This document shows positions 1-12,854 of a DNA stretch of 64,000 nucleotides, one piece after another. Below the pieces are notes generated by a model. The model did no database searches and was not told the origin of the DNA. It worked only from the letters and a program-made list of their open reading frames with translations. The position numbers and the translations under genes were made by a program. The first letter of the stretch is position 1; the number at the start of each line of letters is the position of its first letter. The stretch is from Sialis fuliginosa (Eukaryota > Arthropoda > Insecta > Megaloptera > Sialidae): positions 3,296,701-3,360,700 of the forward strand of contig OY540816.1 in NCBI GenBank assembly GCA_961205875.1, read 5' to 3'.

Positions 1-956
1 GATTTGTAATTTGAGATTATTTTTAAAATATTGTTATTTATAGACTGTATGTGTTTAATTATTTATTTATTTGTAAGTTTTTTTTTACTTTATTATTGTC
101 TTTTAAGATAATTGATTTGTATGTTGATATTTATTATATTTAGCTTATGTTGACTGTATAGTTCATAAAGTATATTTCAAAGTTTACCAATAATTGAGTA
201 CTTTTTATTTAATAAACTGCTACCCGCGGCTTCGCTCGCGTGGATTTCGTAATTTGATAGAAATAATCCTTTCTCGACTACTATGCGAGATTGGAGATTC
301 ATTCATTATACAAAATCAGAAATATCTCAACTCTTAGTTAAAAATTGCAAAAACCCACCCTCCGTCTACCCCCGCCATTAGGGGTTAATTATCGATTTTT
401 TTTTATTGAAGACTATTTTGCCCGAATTAAAAACTATTTTGCCGAAATTCATATTCACAATTTAAGCAGCTATGCAGATAAACATATCAAAACCCCACCC
501 CCTATCCACCATCGCCATTAAGGGTTGAATGTCAAAAAAATTATTTTTATTGAAGACTATTTTGCAAAACTGGTTGTAAAATAAAAAATAATACAAATAA
601 CGTGCTCTAAATTCGTGTGCTGTTAAATAACAGTAATTTGAACAATTATACATAATTTCAACAGTATTTAGTATTTAGTATGTATTTTAACACTTCGACG
701 ACGCGAAAAATCTGAGAAATTAACTGCTCTGGAATTGAAAATATTAAACTTAGAGGACTTAAACATTCAAGATTGGTAGATAAATACGTCATAAATAAGT
801 TCGTTTTTTGACAAGATTGAATACTTATTTGCAAAACGGTAAACGTTTATTAATTTATTATTATAAGAAAATTCGGAACAAAACTTATTGTAAAATGAAA
901 AATAACGCAAGTAACGTATTCTAAATTCGTTTACTGTTAAACAAGGGTATTGAGAA
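1..956. repeat. Repeat-derived AT-rich region with Helitron/LINE-like GC hairpin end at 222-245
   Basis: At 222-245 stands CTACCCGCGGCTTCGCTCGC, a GC-rich hairpin also seen at 15760, 29580 and 45490. Two diverged direct units, each starting with a CCCCACCC-type tract and ending ATTGAAGACTATTTTGC, lie at about 348-430 and 488-566. A further diverged pair sits at 568-650 and 884-958. No coding region is supported; the short frames are not conserved-looking. Confidence 0.5.
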
Positions 957-1475
957 CAATAGGCATGATGCCTGTAACAAAGTATCACTTTTTACATAAT
1001 GAAATAAGTTAAAAAGATTCTAAAAAATGTATTTATTTTTATATTAAAAGCGAGTAATATGATTTTTGTTAAAATAAAAACGCAAAATACAGCAATCCGC
1101 CATGTTTGATAAAACACCAGACAGAGTGGATGACGTCACGGCTACGTAAACGTCATTTTTGTTTCATTAATATCTGCACTGTTTATAAATTATTTTGTGA
1201 TTTTAAATTATCAATTTGCTCAGTTTTGTGTTACCAAAAGTAAAACCGAGAAACATTAGCAATGGAACAAGGATTGTGTTTACATAGGCGTGACGTCAAA
1301 AATGCGCCATGACACCAGCGAGCGTTTTGGCGTCAAATTCAAAATTAGTTTTAAAAGGGTCAATTTTTGTGATTTAATCTTTATTCTCTGCAGAAATACG
1401 CATTTTTATGGAAATAAGAGACACGTAAGATCATCATAAAATAGTTTTTAAAAATTAGGCATCATGCCTATTATA
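957..1475. mobile_element. MITE with AATAGGCATGATGCC ends, copy 1
   Basis: It has inverted ends AATAGGCATGATGCC and its complement about 515 bp apart. The body matches copies at 35992-36428, 46079-46622 and 52602-53129. It contains two TGACGTCA palindromes (1131 and 1291). It has no coding capacity, so it would be mobilised by an enzyme from elsewhere. The transposon superfamily is not determined. Confidence 0.8.
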
Positions 1476-1994
1476 AAATTTTTATTAATATTTAATAAAT
1501 ATTTTTAAAACAGTAAACGATCTTTTTGTTTCAATTTTGAAAATTTTTACTATAAATTTATAGGAACAGTTAATTAAAATCATCTTTATTGGAAGAAGAT
1601 ATACACAGGCTTTATTTTTTAATATAATTTTGAATACATGTACCTAATGAGATTTATTATTGGTTATTTCTCTAAAGTTTTTTTTTTATTATTAATTATC
1701 TGTAGGATATTGACTTTTATCATTGTTAATCACATGAATCTTTTTTTAAGTAAAATTTTTACTAACAATAAGAAAATCTGTCATAAGTTCCTTGAAGTCC
1801 AGGATCCTGATTTTCATGATTGATGATTAACAAATTTTAACAAATTTTCAGATTTTGTGTTTTGTAATCCAAGAGAATTTTTTAAAATAAAGTAGACAAG
1901 TTAAATATTCGTGTATGTTGTTTATGTTAATTTTGCTTTTAAAATTTTATTTATTATATCTTATGTATAATGAAAAAAAATCACATTGCATTTA
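1476..1994. other. AT-rich spacer, nothing recognised
   Basis: The stretch is low-complexity AT-rich sequence. The open frame at 1638-1823 is hydrophobic only because of T-rich codons and I do not support it as a gene. Confidence 0.5.
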
Positions 1995-2868
1995 TACAGG
2001 GTGGAGCATTTAAAGTGTTACAGTTAATTATCTCAGAACCATCGCATATTTGAAAAAAAAATTTGTTGTAAGGGGGTAATCGAATAGTAATATTTATTTG
2101 CTATTTTAACGTGGCCTTTAAGGATATTTGAAGGCCAACATCATTTTTTAAATAAGAACCTATAGTTTTTATTGAGTAATCTTATTCTACGTGAAAAAAC
2201 ACGAATCATTCATTGAAAACTTTTTTTTAAACAACCCAAGCTTTCCAAGGTATCTAACAAAATAATTCGAGATTTTGAATTTTCAAGAATTTTTTACTCA
2301 GAAACCATAAACTTTAAAAAAAAGTACAAGATACCAAAAATGTTTATTTTGGTCTAATGAAACTTGGAGAATTATTTTAGATTTTTTTTAACATTTCGTA
2401 CTTTTTTTTTGTTTTTGCTAAAATAAAATAAATAGAAAAAGTTTTTAAAAGTTTTAAAAATTTTTTAAATAATTCTCCACGCTTTATTAGATCAAAATAA
2501 ATATTTTGTGTATCCTGTATTTTTTTTCTAAAGTTTGTGGTTTCTGAGTAAAAAATTCTTGAAAGTTCAAAATCTCGAATCATTTTGTTAGATACCTTGG
2601 AAATCTTGGGTTGTTCAAAAAAAAGTTTTCAATGAAAGATTCGTGTTTTTTAACGTAGAATAAGATTACTAAATAAAAACTATAGGTTCCTATTTAAAAA
2701 AATGATGTTGATCTTCAAATATCCTTGAAGGCCACGTTAAAATAGCAAATAAATATTACTATTCGATTACCCCCTTACAACCAAACATTTTTTGGTCGAA
2801 ATATTTTTTTCAAATATGCGATGGTTCTGAGATAATCAACTGTAACACTTTAAATGCCCCACCCTGTA
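1995..2868. mobile_element. Fold-back element, mariner-like ends, family TACAGGGTGG, copy 1
   Basis: The left end TACAGGGTGGAGCATTTAAA is answered by its complement at the right end (ATGCCCCACCCTGTA), flanked by TA as in Tc1/mariner target duplication. The two arms of about 400 bp each are imperfect inverted copies, so the whole element can fold into one long hairpin. It does not code for a transposase. A full relative is at 30906-31791 and an end fragment at 37062-37132. Confidence 0.85.
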
Positions 2869-3446
2869 TAAGCATATAAAATAATAAATAACTACTGCTA
2901 AAAATTACACCTTTAAAAAGATATAGGCAAGAGAAAAACTGAAAACGGTAATTCATATAGACATAATAAAACTTAAAAAAAAAGAAAAATGTACTGTTTA
3001 TGTTTATATAATATTATCATGAATGTACCATCTCTGTTAGACAAATACACGTTGCTAAAACCACAAACGAGCTACTAATTTGAAATACAAAGTAATGAAA
3101 AGAGTGCTGTGGCGTGTTTTATCTTAACAGCCATATGGTAAAAGTTTTTCCAGTTTTATATCTTTTAAGACAGTGGTGCACAACTGTTTTTCCTTCAACG
3201 GCTATAAAAATACGTATACATATTATATCAGCAGGACGCAGGTGAAGAGCGTATACGAAATTAAAATTTTTAGGGGGGAAGGAAGAGTATATGGGTTTAA
3301 AAAATGATGTTAGTTTAAATTTTTTATAGAAATATAACTCAAAGCCAGTGTTTTTATTATTAATTTCTGATTATTCATGATATACCTAACAAGGGTTTCA
3401 GATGAAAAATACAAATTTTATTTTAGAAATACATTTTTTAATATTA
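2869..3446. other. AT-rich spacer, nothing recognised
   Basis: No exon signature, RNA gene or clear repeat border was seen. Confidence 0.4.
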
Positions 3447-3806
3447 TACAGTGTATTCCAAGTTGATTAAAACATAGGAAATTTAACATGGGGGCAGTTG
3501 AAGTATTGTAGTAGCCTTTGGTCAAATTTGACGATATGTCATTGGTGCATTGTAAAATGCCGCCACAAAATTTAATAAAATAGTCTTAGTATTTTGTTAT
3601 CAAATTTATATCTGTCAAAAAATATTATTATAATTTTATCTAGGATGTTTATTTTACTTTCATTAGAGTTGAAAACAAAATACTATTGATTTATTTAAAA
3701 TTTATCAATTAGTTTCGAGGTGGCATTTCAAAAATTTAACCAAAGGTTACTACAACATTTCTAATTGTCCCCATGTTAAATTTTAATCAACTTGGAATAC
3801 ACTGAA
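3447..3806. mobile_element. Fold-back MITE, family ACAGTGTATTCCAAGTTGAT, copy 1
   Basis: The left end ACAGTGTATTCCAAGTTGAT is mirrored by ATCAACTTGGAATACACTG at the right. The interior is also inverted (AGGAAATTTAACATGGGG near the left, CCCATGTTAAATTTTAATCA near the right). Relatives lie at 19441-20307 (interrupted), 21577-21750 (left half) and 59349-59566 (left half). It is non-coding. Confidence 0.8.
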
Positions 3807-4459
3807 TAAAAACGCGAGTTACATCCTCATATAAAGACTATTTTATCTGAAAATCAGTCCTTAAATGACAATTCAGTTACCTGGCGTGCAATCCACGTTA
3901 AAATGGGTGTTGAAACGGGGCTTAAGTACCTTAATTGTTTATTGTTTAATATTTATTATTTGTAAGACAGTGGCAGGCGGCATAAAATGTAACTGTTTTA
4001 AAAGAGACACAGGATTTTAAATCTGAATAAAAAACTTCAGATTTAAAAAATACTTAAAGGTTGTGTCACAATTTATAGATTTAATTTTAATTTTTTAATA
4101 TTGCTCTCTCGTGTAAGTACAACCAGGGCCGGTAGAAGGTGGGTACAATGCATGATTTTCACACAGGCGCCAATCATCGAAGGCGATAAAATTTGAATGA
4201 AATGCGTCAAGATTAAATAAAAAGTGAAAGAAAAAGGGCGCAAAAATAAATGTATGAGGCAGCAAAATCGTAATGATACAAAAAAGGTCATCAAAAATAG
4301 CAAAGGCGTAAAAGTGTGGAAAAAACGCAGCAATATGAATTTTTCACACACCAATTGAATCCCTTACGCCGGTCCTGGCATATAAAACATATAAAAGGTA
4401 CTTGTGTCAAAATAGCTTTAGATTTTAGTATCATTCAGTTCCATAGAATATCATAATTA
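3807..4459. other. AT-rich spacer with a possible hAT-like remnant at about 4126-4378
   Basis: CAGGGCCGGTAG near 4126 and its approximate complement CGCCGGTCCTGG near 4378 could be inverted ends of a 250-bp element, but the flanking 8 bp do not match. Nothing else was recognised. Confidence 0.3.
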
Positions 4460-5060
4460 GGGGTGTACCGGAATTTACGATTTTATTCCGGTTCCGGTTC
4501 CGGCCGGATTTTCCGGATTTTAAAAATTTTATTACTGCTTTTTACTAAGAAATTCATAAATAACATACGTTGTACTTGTTTAAAAAATCAAACATAAATA
4601 TAATAATTATAATATAACAACATTTTATTAGCAAAAATGTTAATGGAAACAATCATTTCATAAAACAAATGCCGTTTTTAATATTTTGGGCAGCAAAAGT
4701 ATGATTGTAATTATAATATTAATTGACCTTAAAAAATAAAATTATAATGATATATTAACAAAAATGTCATTATATTACGGACATTGAACTGTTTAATTAT
4801 ACAGGGTCATATCAAGTGGAACAAAAAACAGTTGATCCAGAAAAATATTTCAAGCAAAAAAGTTCATAAACATGTGCCCGAAAATTCTTCGCGAGAGAAC
4901 TACAGAATCTCAAATATTTTGTCTAAAATTAGTTTTAATATACACTCATCCAAACAATTAAAGGAACAAGAATTTAAACATTTTTTGGGGTGTTTTTTGA
5001 AGTGCTGTATCTTTGTGAAAAATGGTCGTATTGAAATAAAACAAAAAGCATTTTAAAGCG
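4460..5060. repeat. Dispersed repeat starting TAGGGGTGTACCGGAAT, copy 1
   Basis: The start, with its GGTTCCGGTTCCGGCCGG box, and several hundred following bases recur in diverged form at 56280-56840, including the block TTATTACTGCTTTTTACTAA. No transposase is encoded. The frame at 4784-5056 lies within the repeat and is not supported as a gene. Confidence 0.65.
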
Positions 5061-7668
5061 TCAAGTTTCTAGTTTTGAGATTTTTTAGCATAATTTTTTT
5101 TGAGTTACGGTTATCGCGCAATCAAAAGAAATAGTAGGACACAAAAATTTTCCAATTTTTTTAATTTTTTTTAAGGGTCCTCGGGCTTGGGAAATTTTTT
5201 TTCAGTTAAACCAATGCATTGGTCAGTTAACTTGCTTATTCAGCTTTAATTTGTTTTTTTTTTTGGTCTCTCTCAATTTTTTTTGCCGAGATATCTGACT
5301 TTAAATGAAAAATTATTCTTTTGTCTTCGATCACCAATATATCAGCAACTAATGATTAAATAGTAAATTTAAGGGCAGTTTTAAAAACGTGAATAAATTT
5401 CCTACAAGACCCTTTCATGACTTTATTAGAAAAACATTTTTTTTTACCCTCACCATTAGTTTGAAAAAGTACAAAAAAATGACCATTTATGGTTTTTTAG
5501 TAAATCTATCGCTACTTTACAAATATTGATGAGAAGAGTAATGTTGCCAGGTATTTTTATAGCTTAATGTATCCCCAACAGTTCTGTAAATTTTGAAATT
5601 GATCCATCGAACCGATTGATCAAATTTTGCTTGCATATTAATTCGATTCCAGCATGCGAGACAAAATTATTTTACAATTTCGTACGGTTCCCGCTGCGAA
5701 AGAATTAATTAATGCAATTAATTCAAGATGAGTAAAATTATGGTATGCAAAAGCCGAATCGTGTCAAAAATGAGTCAGTATTGTTTCTTGAAATGTTTTA
5801 AAAATTTTGAAAAAAAAATTCAAAATTTAAAAAAAAAAAAAATTTTAATTTTTAAATTATAAAATGCAAACGCGTGCGTTTGAAACATACAACAGGTGCG
5901 AAATATCACGATAATTAGAAGTTAATAATTATAAGGTACATAAATGAAACATATTTTATATATTAACTTTTTAGGTTTCCGTAGAAAACTAAGAAACCTT
6001 ATAGTTTTGCCATGTCCATCCATCCGTCCGTCCTCAAAAATTTTAGATCGATTAAGATGAAATATGGTATGCGGACGAAGACTGAAAACCCAAAAACAGA
6101 AATGATAAGATTTTAAAATTATGATTTGGTTTTCATTAATTTTACAAAATCGTAAATATCTCTGCTCCTATGCGAGATAGGGGTTGTTTTCCCCCTAAAA
6201 ACCCCACCCCCATGTTATTTTTCCCGTCGGACCGAATGTTACCAATTACAACCTTCTTATGTTTAAAATATTAATTACCGAAAAAAACAATTCCCCATAC
6301 AAATTTTTCCACCCTCTTGCAATACCTTAGGGGTTTAATTTTCGGGATACGAAGTGCTTTTCTATACCTAGTGAAAATGTCATTTTCATAAAAAAAATTC
6401 AAAAAAATAAATATATTTTTTGACTTTGATGAGCAATAACTCTGAACTGGAAACGCGCCTAGCAATAATAATAACGCTAATTTAATACTAAAAAATACGT
6501 TAGTTAATTACCTATAAAACTGACTCATTGCGGTTGCTCTAGTTACGTTACTTTGGAAGTTATGAGATAATCTTTGTTTGTAAGTACTACTCTGAAGGAA
6601 GTTTTTAAACATCCTGTAGCTCAGAGGGTGTTGACGATAGACCCCACCTTCCCGTACAATTTTTTACTCACAATGAGCCAAGGAATCATCTCTTAAAATA
6701 TCTGTATCCCAAACCTGTATATATTGTATTATTTACATTAATCAATTTGCCAACCGTATTTTTTTTAAATTATTGTAATAATTATCATTGGTAATGAATT
6801 TTTATAGACTTTATCAGTTATTCCGGTTGTGTACACACATATACTGTTTACAAAGTAAACTAATTATTAAATGTTCATTAACCTTTTGTTCCATAAGAGA
6901 AATTACATTTGTAATCAGTTACAAATGCCAATACTACACTGACGTCCGTATACATTGTTTAGCAGCGAATTATTTACACTGATGTGTTTCTTTTCAGTGA
7001 TATAAACACGTATTCACGTTATTGTATTATTTCTCACGTAGTTATGACGTAGGTATGAAATTTAATAACAACAAACGCTTCGATCGTAAATTATTTGTTA
7101 TAATCCGCATTCACATTCATACATTTTCATATGCATAAAATAATTATAAAATGAATTTAAAAATAAATATGTTTTATTATTTATAGGTGTTAGTTAGTTA
7201 ATAAAGTTAGTCAAGAATATTAAAATTCTAAATTAAAATATAAGATCACTTTCTCCTTCTTTTATAATATCAAGTGACGTTTGAACTTAAGATGTTGAGA
7301 ATTTAATTATTGTCATTATTGATTATAGTTATATTTTATATATTCCTTCATATTCAACTTGATATAATTATACATATAATTAGAAAAATCATTTTTTTCT
7401 TTTATTAAAAAAAATAATTAGTTCATTAAAACTAAAATAAACAAGACGTGGGGTGGGTGCGACCCTTGAATACTGATTATTTATTGTTTTTTCATTTTTA
7501 TAAAAAAACTATAAGATAAGTATTATTTGATAAAAAAAAACTCTATAAAAATATTTGATATTTTAAAGTATCGATTTCCACCAAAACAAATTAAATCGAA
7601 TAAATATTTTTCAAGAAATTCTGAAATCTACTTTTTTGCAAATAGTGTCGTTTGAAAATAGTGTAAAC
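5061..7668. other. AT-rich spacer with old repeat fragments
   Basis: At 5975-6040 is a hairpin start (GGTTTCCGTAGAAAACTAAG) followed by CATCCATCCGTCCGTCC, resembling the element at 23250. At 6488-6539 is a block including TGACTCATTGCGGTTGCTCT that recurs at 19085-19134 just upstream of the first transporter exon. No gene was recognised. Confidence 0.45.
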
Positions 7669-8083
7669 CAGGGCCGTAACTACCACCAACTACCGGGGGT
7701 CCCGAGGCTAGGGGGGGGGGGCCCGCAGTAGCGTAAAACATGGAGTGAGCAAGAAAAAATAAATAAATTGAAGAATTTTTTAAATGTATTTGGTGCTAAC
7801 TTGAAAACGTGATTTACTTATTACTACTTTTGATTTTAATGACATTTTTTCCGGCTTATGAACTTCAATTTTACACTTATTATCCATTAAAATTACTAAT
7901 TGTAAAAAGTGTAAAATTCTAGCTGGCAAGTGAAAAAAAATCATTCAAATAAAAATTAGTAACAAATGTAAAATTTGTAAGCTATGATCAAAAAAAAAGG
8001 TCTTCAATTTTTATTTTTACATATTTGGGGGCCCCTCGATCACCTCTTGCCCTGGGGCCCCCGAGCCTCTAGTTACGCCCCTG
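7669..8083. mobile_element. hAT-like MITE with exact 8-bp target duplication GTGTAAAC
   Basis: Ends CAGGGCCGTAACTAC and CTAGTTACGCCCCTG form imperfect inverted repeats. GTGTAAAC occurs directly before (7661-7668) and after (8084-8091), the 8-bp duplication typical of hAT transposons. GC-rich subterminal tracts (GGGGCCC) flank an AT-rich core. Non-coding, 415 bp. Confidence 0.88.
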
Positions 8084-8098
8084 GTGTAAACATATACT

Positions 8099-8155
8099 TA
8101 GTTACCTTGCAACATAAAAATATGTATATTTTCGGACCCATTACAATAACTTCCC
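8099..8155. repeat. End fragment of the fold-back family at 53654-55274
   Basis: CGGACCCATTACAATAACTT and the bases before it match the right end of the large fold-back element near 55250-55274. Confidence 0.5.
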
Positions 8156-8187
8156 TATTAGTCGCGTCAACGAAGCCTTTTGGCTCG

Positions 8188-9760
8188 AAGTCCTCAAGAA
8201 CAGCTCCGATTTTGATGATTTTTTTTTTTTTAGTTTTGTTTTTTTATATTATTTAAAATCAGAAACTTTTTGGAGCGGGGACCCCCGGGAAATACACACA
8301 AAAAAATAAAAACAAAAAACTTGACACCCGCTTATGTTTAAATCATCGATGCAGCGAAAACGATGTGTGCTAGAGCAAAACTGAACAGGACCCATTTGAT
8401 AGAGAATGAAATTTCCTATAAAAAATAATAAAGTTCATATCTCTAAAGTTAATAGTTTTTGAGTGATGGTCGTCGAAAATCTCATGACTAAAATGTAATT
8501 TTTGAAAATGTCGCTTTATGTCCCGATCAGCTGTAAAAAGGAATATTGCTATTTAACGATTATTAAAAAATTTCAAAAAATTCACTGTTTAACTAGATAC
8601 TATATAGAAGTTATTTATGGGTTCAAAAATGGTTTCCACTTTCAATTGTAACTATAGTAGCTACATCAAGAGATTTTTTTTGTGTTTTTTTGGTATTACG
8701 TATTTTAAAAACTATCCAACGTAGAATAAAAATATATAATGCATTTTATAGGTGATTTTATTCTCTGTAAATTGAATCTCTTGATATGAAGTTGTAAGTA
8801 TAACCGTTTGCCCACAATGTTTAAATAAACACAAAATAATATATTTTACTACATGAAAAGAAAGATTGCCATGGATTGATTATTTCAACAAATATATTAA
8901 CAAATATTTTTACAGTTTTTCACTTGTATCTTTCAAAGTATTTGTTAGATTACAAATTTTATTACATCATTGATTTCATATTTTAAATAAAATTTGTAAT
9001 CTAACAAATACTTTGAAAGATACAAGTGAAAAACTGTAAAAATATTTGTTAATATACTTGTTGAAATAATCAATCCATGGCAATCTTTCTTTTCATGTTG
9101 TAAAATATATTATTTTGTGTTTATTTAAACATTGTGGGCAAACGGTTATACTTACAACTTCATATCAAGAGATTCAATTTACAGAGAATAAAATCACCTA
9201 TAAAATGCATTATATTTTTTTATTCTACGTTGGCTAGTTTTTAAAATACGTAATACCAAAAAAATACAAAAAAAAATCTCTTGATGTAGCTCCTATAGTT
9301 ACAATTCAAAGTGGAAACCATTTTTGAACCCATAAATAACTCCTATATAGTATCTAGTTAAACAGTGAATTTTTTGAATTTTTTTAATAATCGTTAAATA
9401 GCAATATTCCTTCTTACAGCTGATCGGACATAAAGCGACATTTTCAAAAATTACATTTTAGTCATGAGATTTTCGACGACCATCACTCAAAAACTATTAA
9501 CTTTAGAGATATGAACTTTATTATTTTTTATAGGAAATTTCATTCTCTATCAAATGGGTCCTGTTCAGTTTTGCTCTAGCACACATCGTTTTCGCTGCAT
9601 CGATGATTTAAACATAAGCGGCTGTCAAGTTTTTTGTTTTTATTTTTTTGTGTGTATTTCCCGGGGGTCCCCGCTCCAAAAGGTTTCTGATTTTAAATAA
9701 TATAAAAAAACAAAACTAAAAAAAAAAAATCATCAAAATCGGAGCTGTTCTTGAGGACTT
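8188..9760. mobile_element. Large fold-back element, arms of about 775 bp, very similar
   Basis: The left arm from AAGTCCTCAAGAACAGCTCC (8188) to about 8963 is repeated inverted from about 8986 to 9760 with only scattered differences; the loop is about 22 bp. The arms include a TTTTTTGTGTGTATTTCCCG-type tract and GGGGTCCCC. No protein is encoded and no clear target duplication was found. High arm similarity points to recent formation or gene conversion between arms. Confidence 0.85.
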
Positions 9761-10155
9761 ATGAATATTGCCTGTTTTATGTATTCATTGACTCGACTAT
9801 ATAGCAAGAAGTTAATAAATCCAATTGTATTAACAAAATTAGTTAAATAAGAAAAAACATATTTCGTAATAATAATGTTTTTCCCATCTTTTTTTCTCTT
9901 GACTTCATAATCTAATTCAATTCCATTAGGGTAGCAAATTATAATACGCCCCCTTTCACCCACTTATTTTTTCTTTAGCATATACATTTTATGTATACCT
10001 ATACATTTTTCCCATTTTCTTTGTTCTTCGGTTATTTTTTTTTATATGTATATTTATCACTCATTTTTATTTGAGTAAGGGAATGTAATACGAAATTTCG
10101 CTTTTTTTTCTTGTTATCTTTGAAAGTGTTTTAACCGATGAGGAGCCAAATTATT
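9761..10155. other. AT-rich spacer, nothing recognised
   Basis: The short reverse frame at 9733-9963 overlaps the end of the fold-back element and is not supported. Confidence 0.4.
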
Positions 10156-11110
10156 TTACCATATAATATACAGGTTGATATTATTTTGTATAATTTGAAG
10201 CATCCGTGTTAAGTAAAATTCTGCAGTATTGAATTTTTTCGATATTTCTCGAAAACGGTTGATCTTAATGAACAAAGTATGTGTATTTTGTGTCATATAA
10301 TCTTCTACATGTACCCAACTCAGGAAAAAATTAAAGAACAAAAAAACACTAGATAAAAATCGGCGGGCCTACTGGCCCCATACACCCCTGGTCTAAATTA
10401 TGATTGATATTGGAAATCTATAACACTTATTAATACTAAACCTTGTATCAAATCTTATAACTGTATCACAATGGGTTCTCTAGATCAGCGGTTCTTAAAC
10501 TAGGGTCCGCGGACCTCCTGGGGTCCTCGGAACTTTTGCCGGAGGTCTGTGAAACATGTTTGGCTTAAATTAAAGTACTTTTACATTTCTGTTTACCAAT
10601 GATTAACTATCTAACGACCTTCTTTGTTTTTCTGTCAGGGAGGCAGGGGTTATTTTAGTGTACAGTTGTAGCTTGATTCTTCAGTTGTATAAATCTAATT
10701 TGTGTAGTGCAAAAAATTGAAAAAATGTATAATAAATAAATTAAATAATAAAATGTGTGGAAAATGGTCATTGCAATGTAGAGGAAAAAAAGTCATTGTA
10801 GATGTAAAAGCAAAAAGTATAAGAAATGTAATTCAAAAAACAAAGGTCATTGCAGTTGAAAAGTAAAAATTGTAAGTATGGAGCAAAAAAATGAGGTTGT
10901 AAACTTTTCTTAAAACAACCCTTGCAGAGAGGAGGTCCTTGAAAAATAATTGTTCAAAAGGGGGTCCCTAGACTACATAAGTTTAAGAACCGCTGCTCTA
11001 GATATTAAATAAACACTAATTTTTGTCAAAATTTTTGGAAGGCTGTTACTTAAAAATACATCCTCGATCTACTATATACTAAAAAAAAATTAAACTAGTT
11101 TTAAATCAAC
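10156..11110. repeat. Dispersed repeat (copy 1 of family at 49980-50460), split by a hAT element
   Basis: Sequence 10170-10485 and 10996-11110 aligns by eye to 49990-50460, with shared blocks such as CCATACACCCCT and ATGGGTTCTCTAGATATTAA. The 510 bp between are a later insertion. It is non-coding. Confidence 0.75.
10486..10995. mobile_element. hAT-like MITE with exact 8-bp target duplication CTCTAGAT and an empty-site paralogue in the window
   Basis: Ends CAGCGGTTCTTAAACT and AGTTTAAGAACCGCTG are near-perfect inverted repeats of the hAT type. CTCTAGAT precedes (10478-10485) and follows (10996-11003). The related repeat at about 50302-50320 reads through GGTTCTCTAGATATTAA without the element, which is a natural empty site. 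Non-coding. Confidence 0.93.
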
Positions 11111-12854
11111 CTGTATAATATGGAAAATACAATATATGAGGCATTTCACGTGAAGCGGACAACGAAAAAAAAGTGAGGTTCTGAAATCCGTTCATATTAG
11201 GCATATTTGTACTACTAGAGGATATGATCATGTACACATAATATTTTTTGATTTGAGGTTTAGTTGTCAAATTATGGGATTCTAAATATTGACCTGATTG
11301 ACGGAAAGGTTTTTTTGGATTTTTTTTCATATTGACGCCGTTTTTAATAAAATAATAAATGTAGTATTTTAAATCGAACATTTACTGTTCTTTTTGATTT
11401 TTAAATCAGATTCCAAATTTGAACTTTTTTTCTAGTGTTAAACCGGAAGTAAATATCTCAAATAATTTTTTTTTAACTTCGACCATTTTAATTTCATTTT
11501 TTTTACTTCAAAAGAAAGCTTAATATATATAAATTTTACAATAAAAATTTCAGAATGGGATCTATTATTAGTTTAGGAGATACATTAATTAGAGTACGTA
11601 CATGTCGCACTGAGCGAGGTACCTGTAGCCCAATCATTTTAGATTTTTTCACGAAAAAAACTGCCGAGTTGAAACATTTGACGCAGTTGTGTGTCCCCGG
11701 CGGAGTAGATGATAAAATCACATTCTTGACCATAAATTAATTACCGGAAGTGTCCGCCATCTTGGATTTTGTGTTTTTGTCGATTTGAACGCGTATTTTG
11801 CATTTCTCGATAAAAAGATTAATAACAATTTTGTAGATAATTTAATTCTCTGCAATCTTTATATAGTCAATATTGTTGAAAAAACATGATCTATTGCTAA
11901 TAGTAAGCAAAAAGTGTTAAAAATTAGAAGAGTGGCGCAGTTTTTTCAACTTTTGTGCCATTTACAACAATCCATAGAAAGTTAAATTCAGTTGAAATTG
12001 ATACTATAATGGTACATTTGACCCCATACATCACCCAGTGCACACAGCGTAGCAGCTTAGAACCAACATATTATTGCTTCAATCACTATGTATTCTACAT
12101 GCGTGTAGATATATAAGTCAATGCTGTTCTTTATTGCCCTAGAATCCATACAAATTGGGAAACGGTTCTTTATATTCATCTATTTCTATCAACTCATAAA
12201 AATTTATAAAATTTCTTTTAAATTTTCCTATATTTTTGCCGACCAAAACTTAAGGGATGATACAAGGGGGTAAGTAGAATAAAATGTTGATAACATAAAT
12301 TAGTTTGTACCTTTATGATGCAAATTAGATCTACAAATAAGAATTATTGTGAATTTTAGCATTATTTTGAAGTAAACAGATTTTAAACTTTTTTTTCAGT
12401 ACTTGAAATTGCTACTTTCCATTTTTCACTATTCTAAGGGTTGTACATCCCCTTTTGATGAATGCACAAAGCTGTTTGGAGACAACCCTACATTATTATT
12501 TCTCTGAAAATTAATATTATACTTTTCAACAATTACATTGAAAAAGTGTTTTGCTAATTTTAATCGGTAGTGTATAATCGGCCATAAATATTGTATAGTA
12601 TAAAACGACTTCTTCAGCCAAAACGGTGAGACTTACAGACATGAAATTATAAACTTAAGGTTTTTGTACACTAAATGTGCGCAGTAGAAAAAAAGATTTT
12701 AGATTAAAGTTATAGAAAATGCTCTTGTCTATAATTTATGTTCTGTTCATTCCCCCACCCCCCAAATTTTTTTAGGAAGTAATCGATTTTCTTTAATTTT
12801 TGAATTTTTCGAATTATTTTTTAAACGGTACGTATTAGAAAAAAAAATGAGTTA
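11111..12854. other. AT-rich spacer; possible repeat around 11530-11770
   Basis: The segment 11555-11740 is open on both strands and followed by CCGGAAGTGTCCGCCATCTT, a composition typical of dispersed repeats. Neither reading resembles a known protein to me. The rest is featureless. Confidence 0.35.

Noticed and set aside
6614..6640. TAGCTCAGAGGGTG, resembling a tRNA A box
   Set aside because: No B box or cloverleaf arms follow at the right distance.
11536..11740. Open frames on both strands of the same 200 bp
   Set aside because: No start context, splice sites or family motif; followed by repeat-like sequence.
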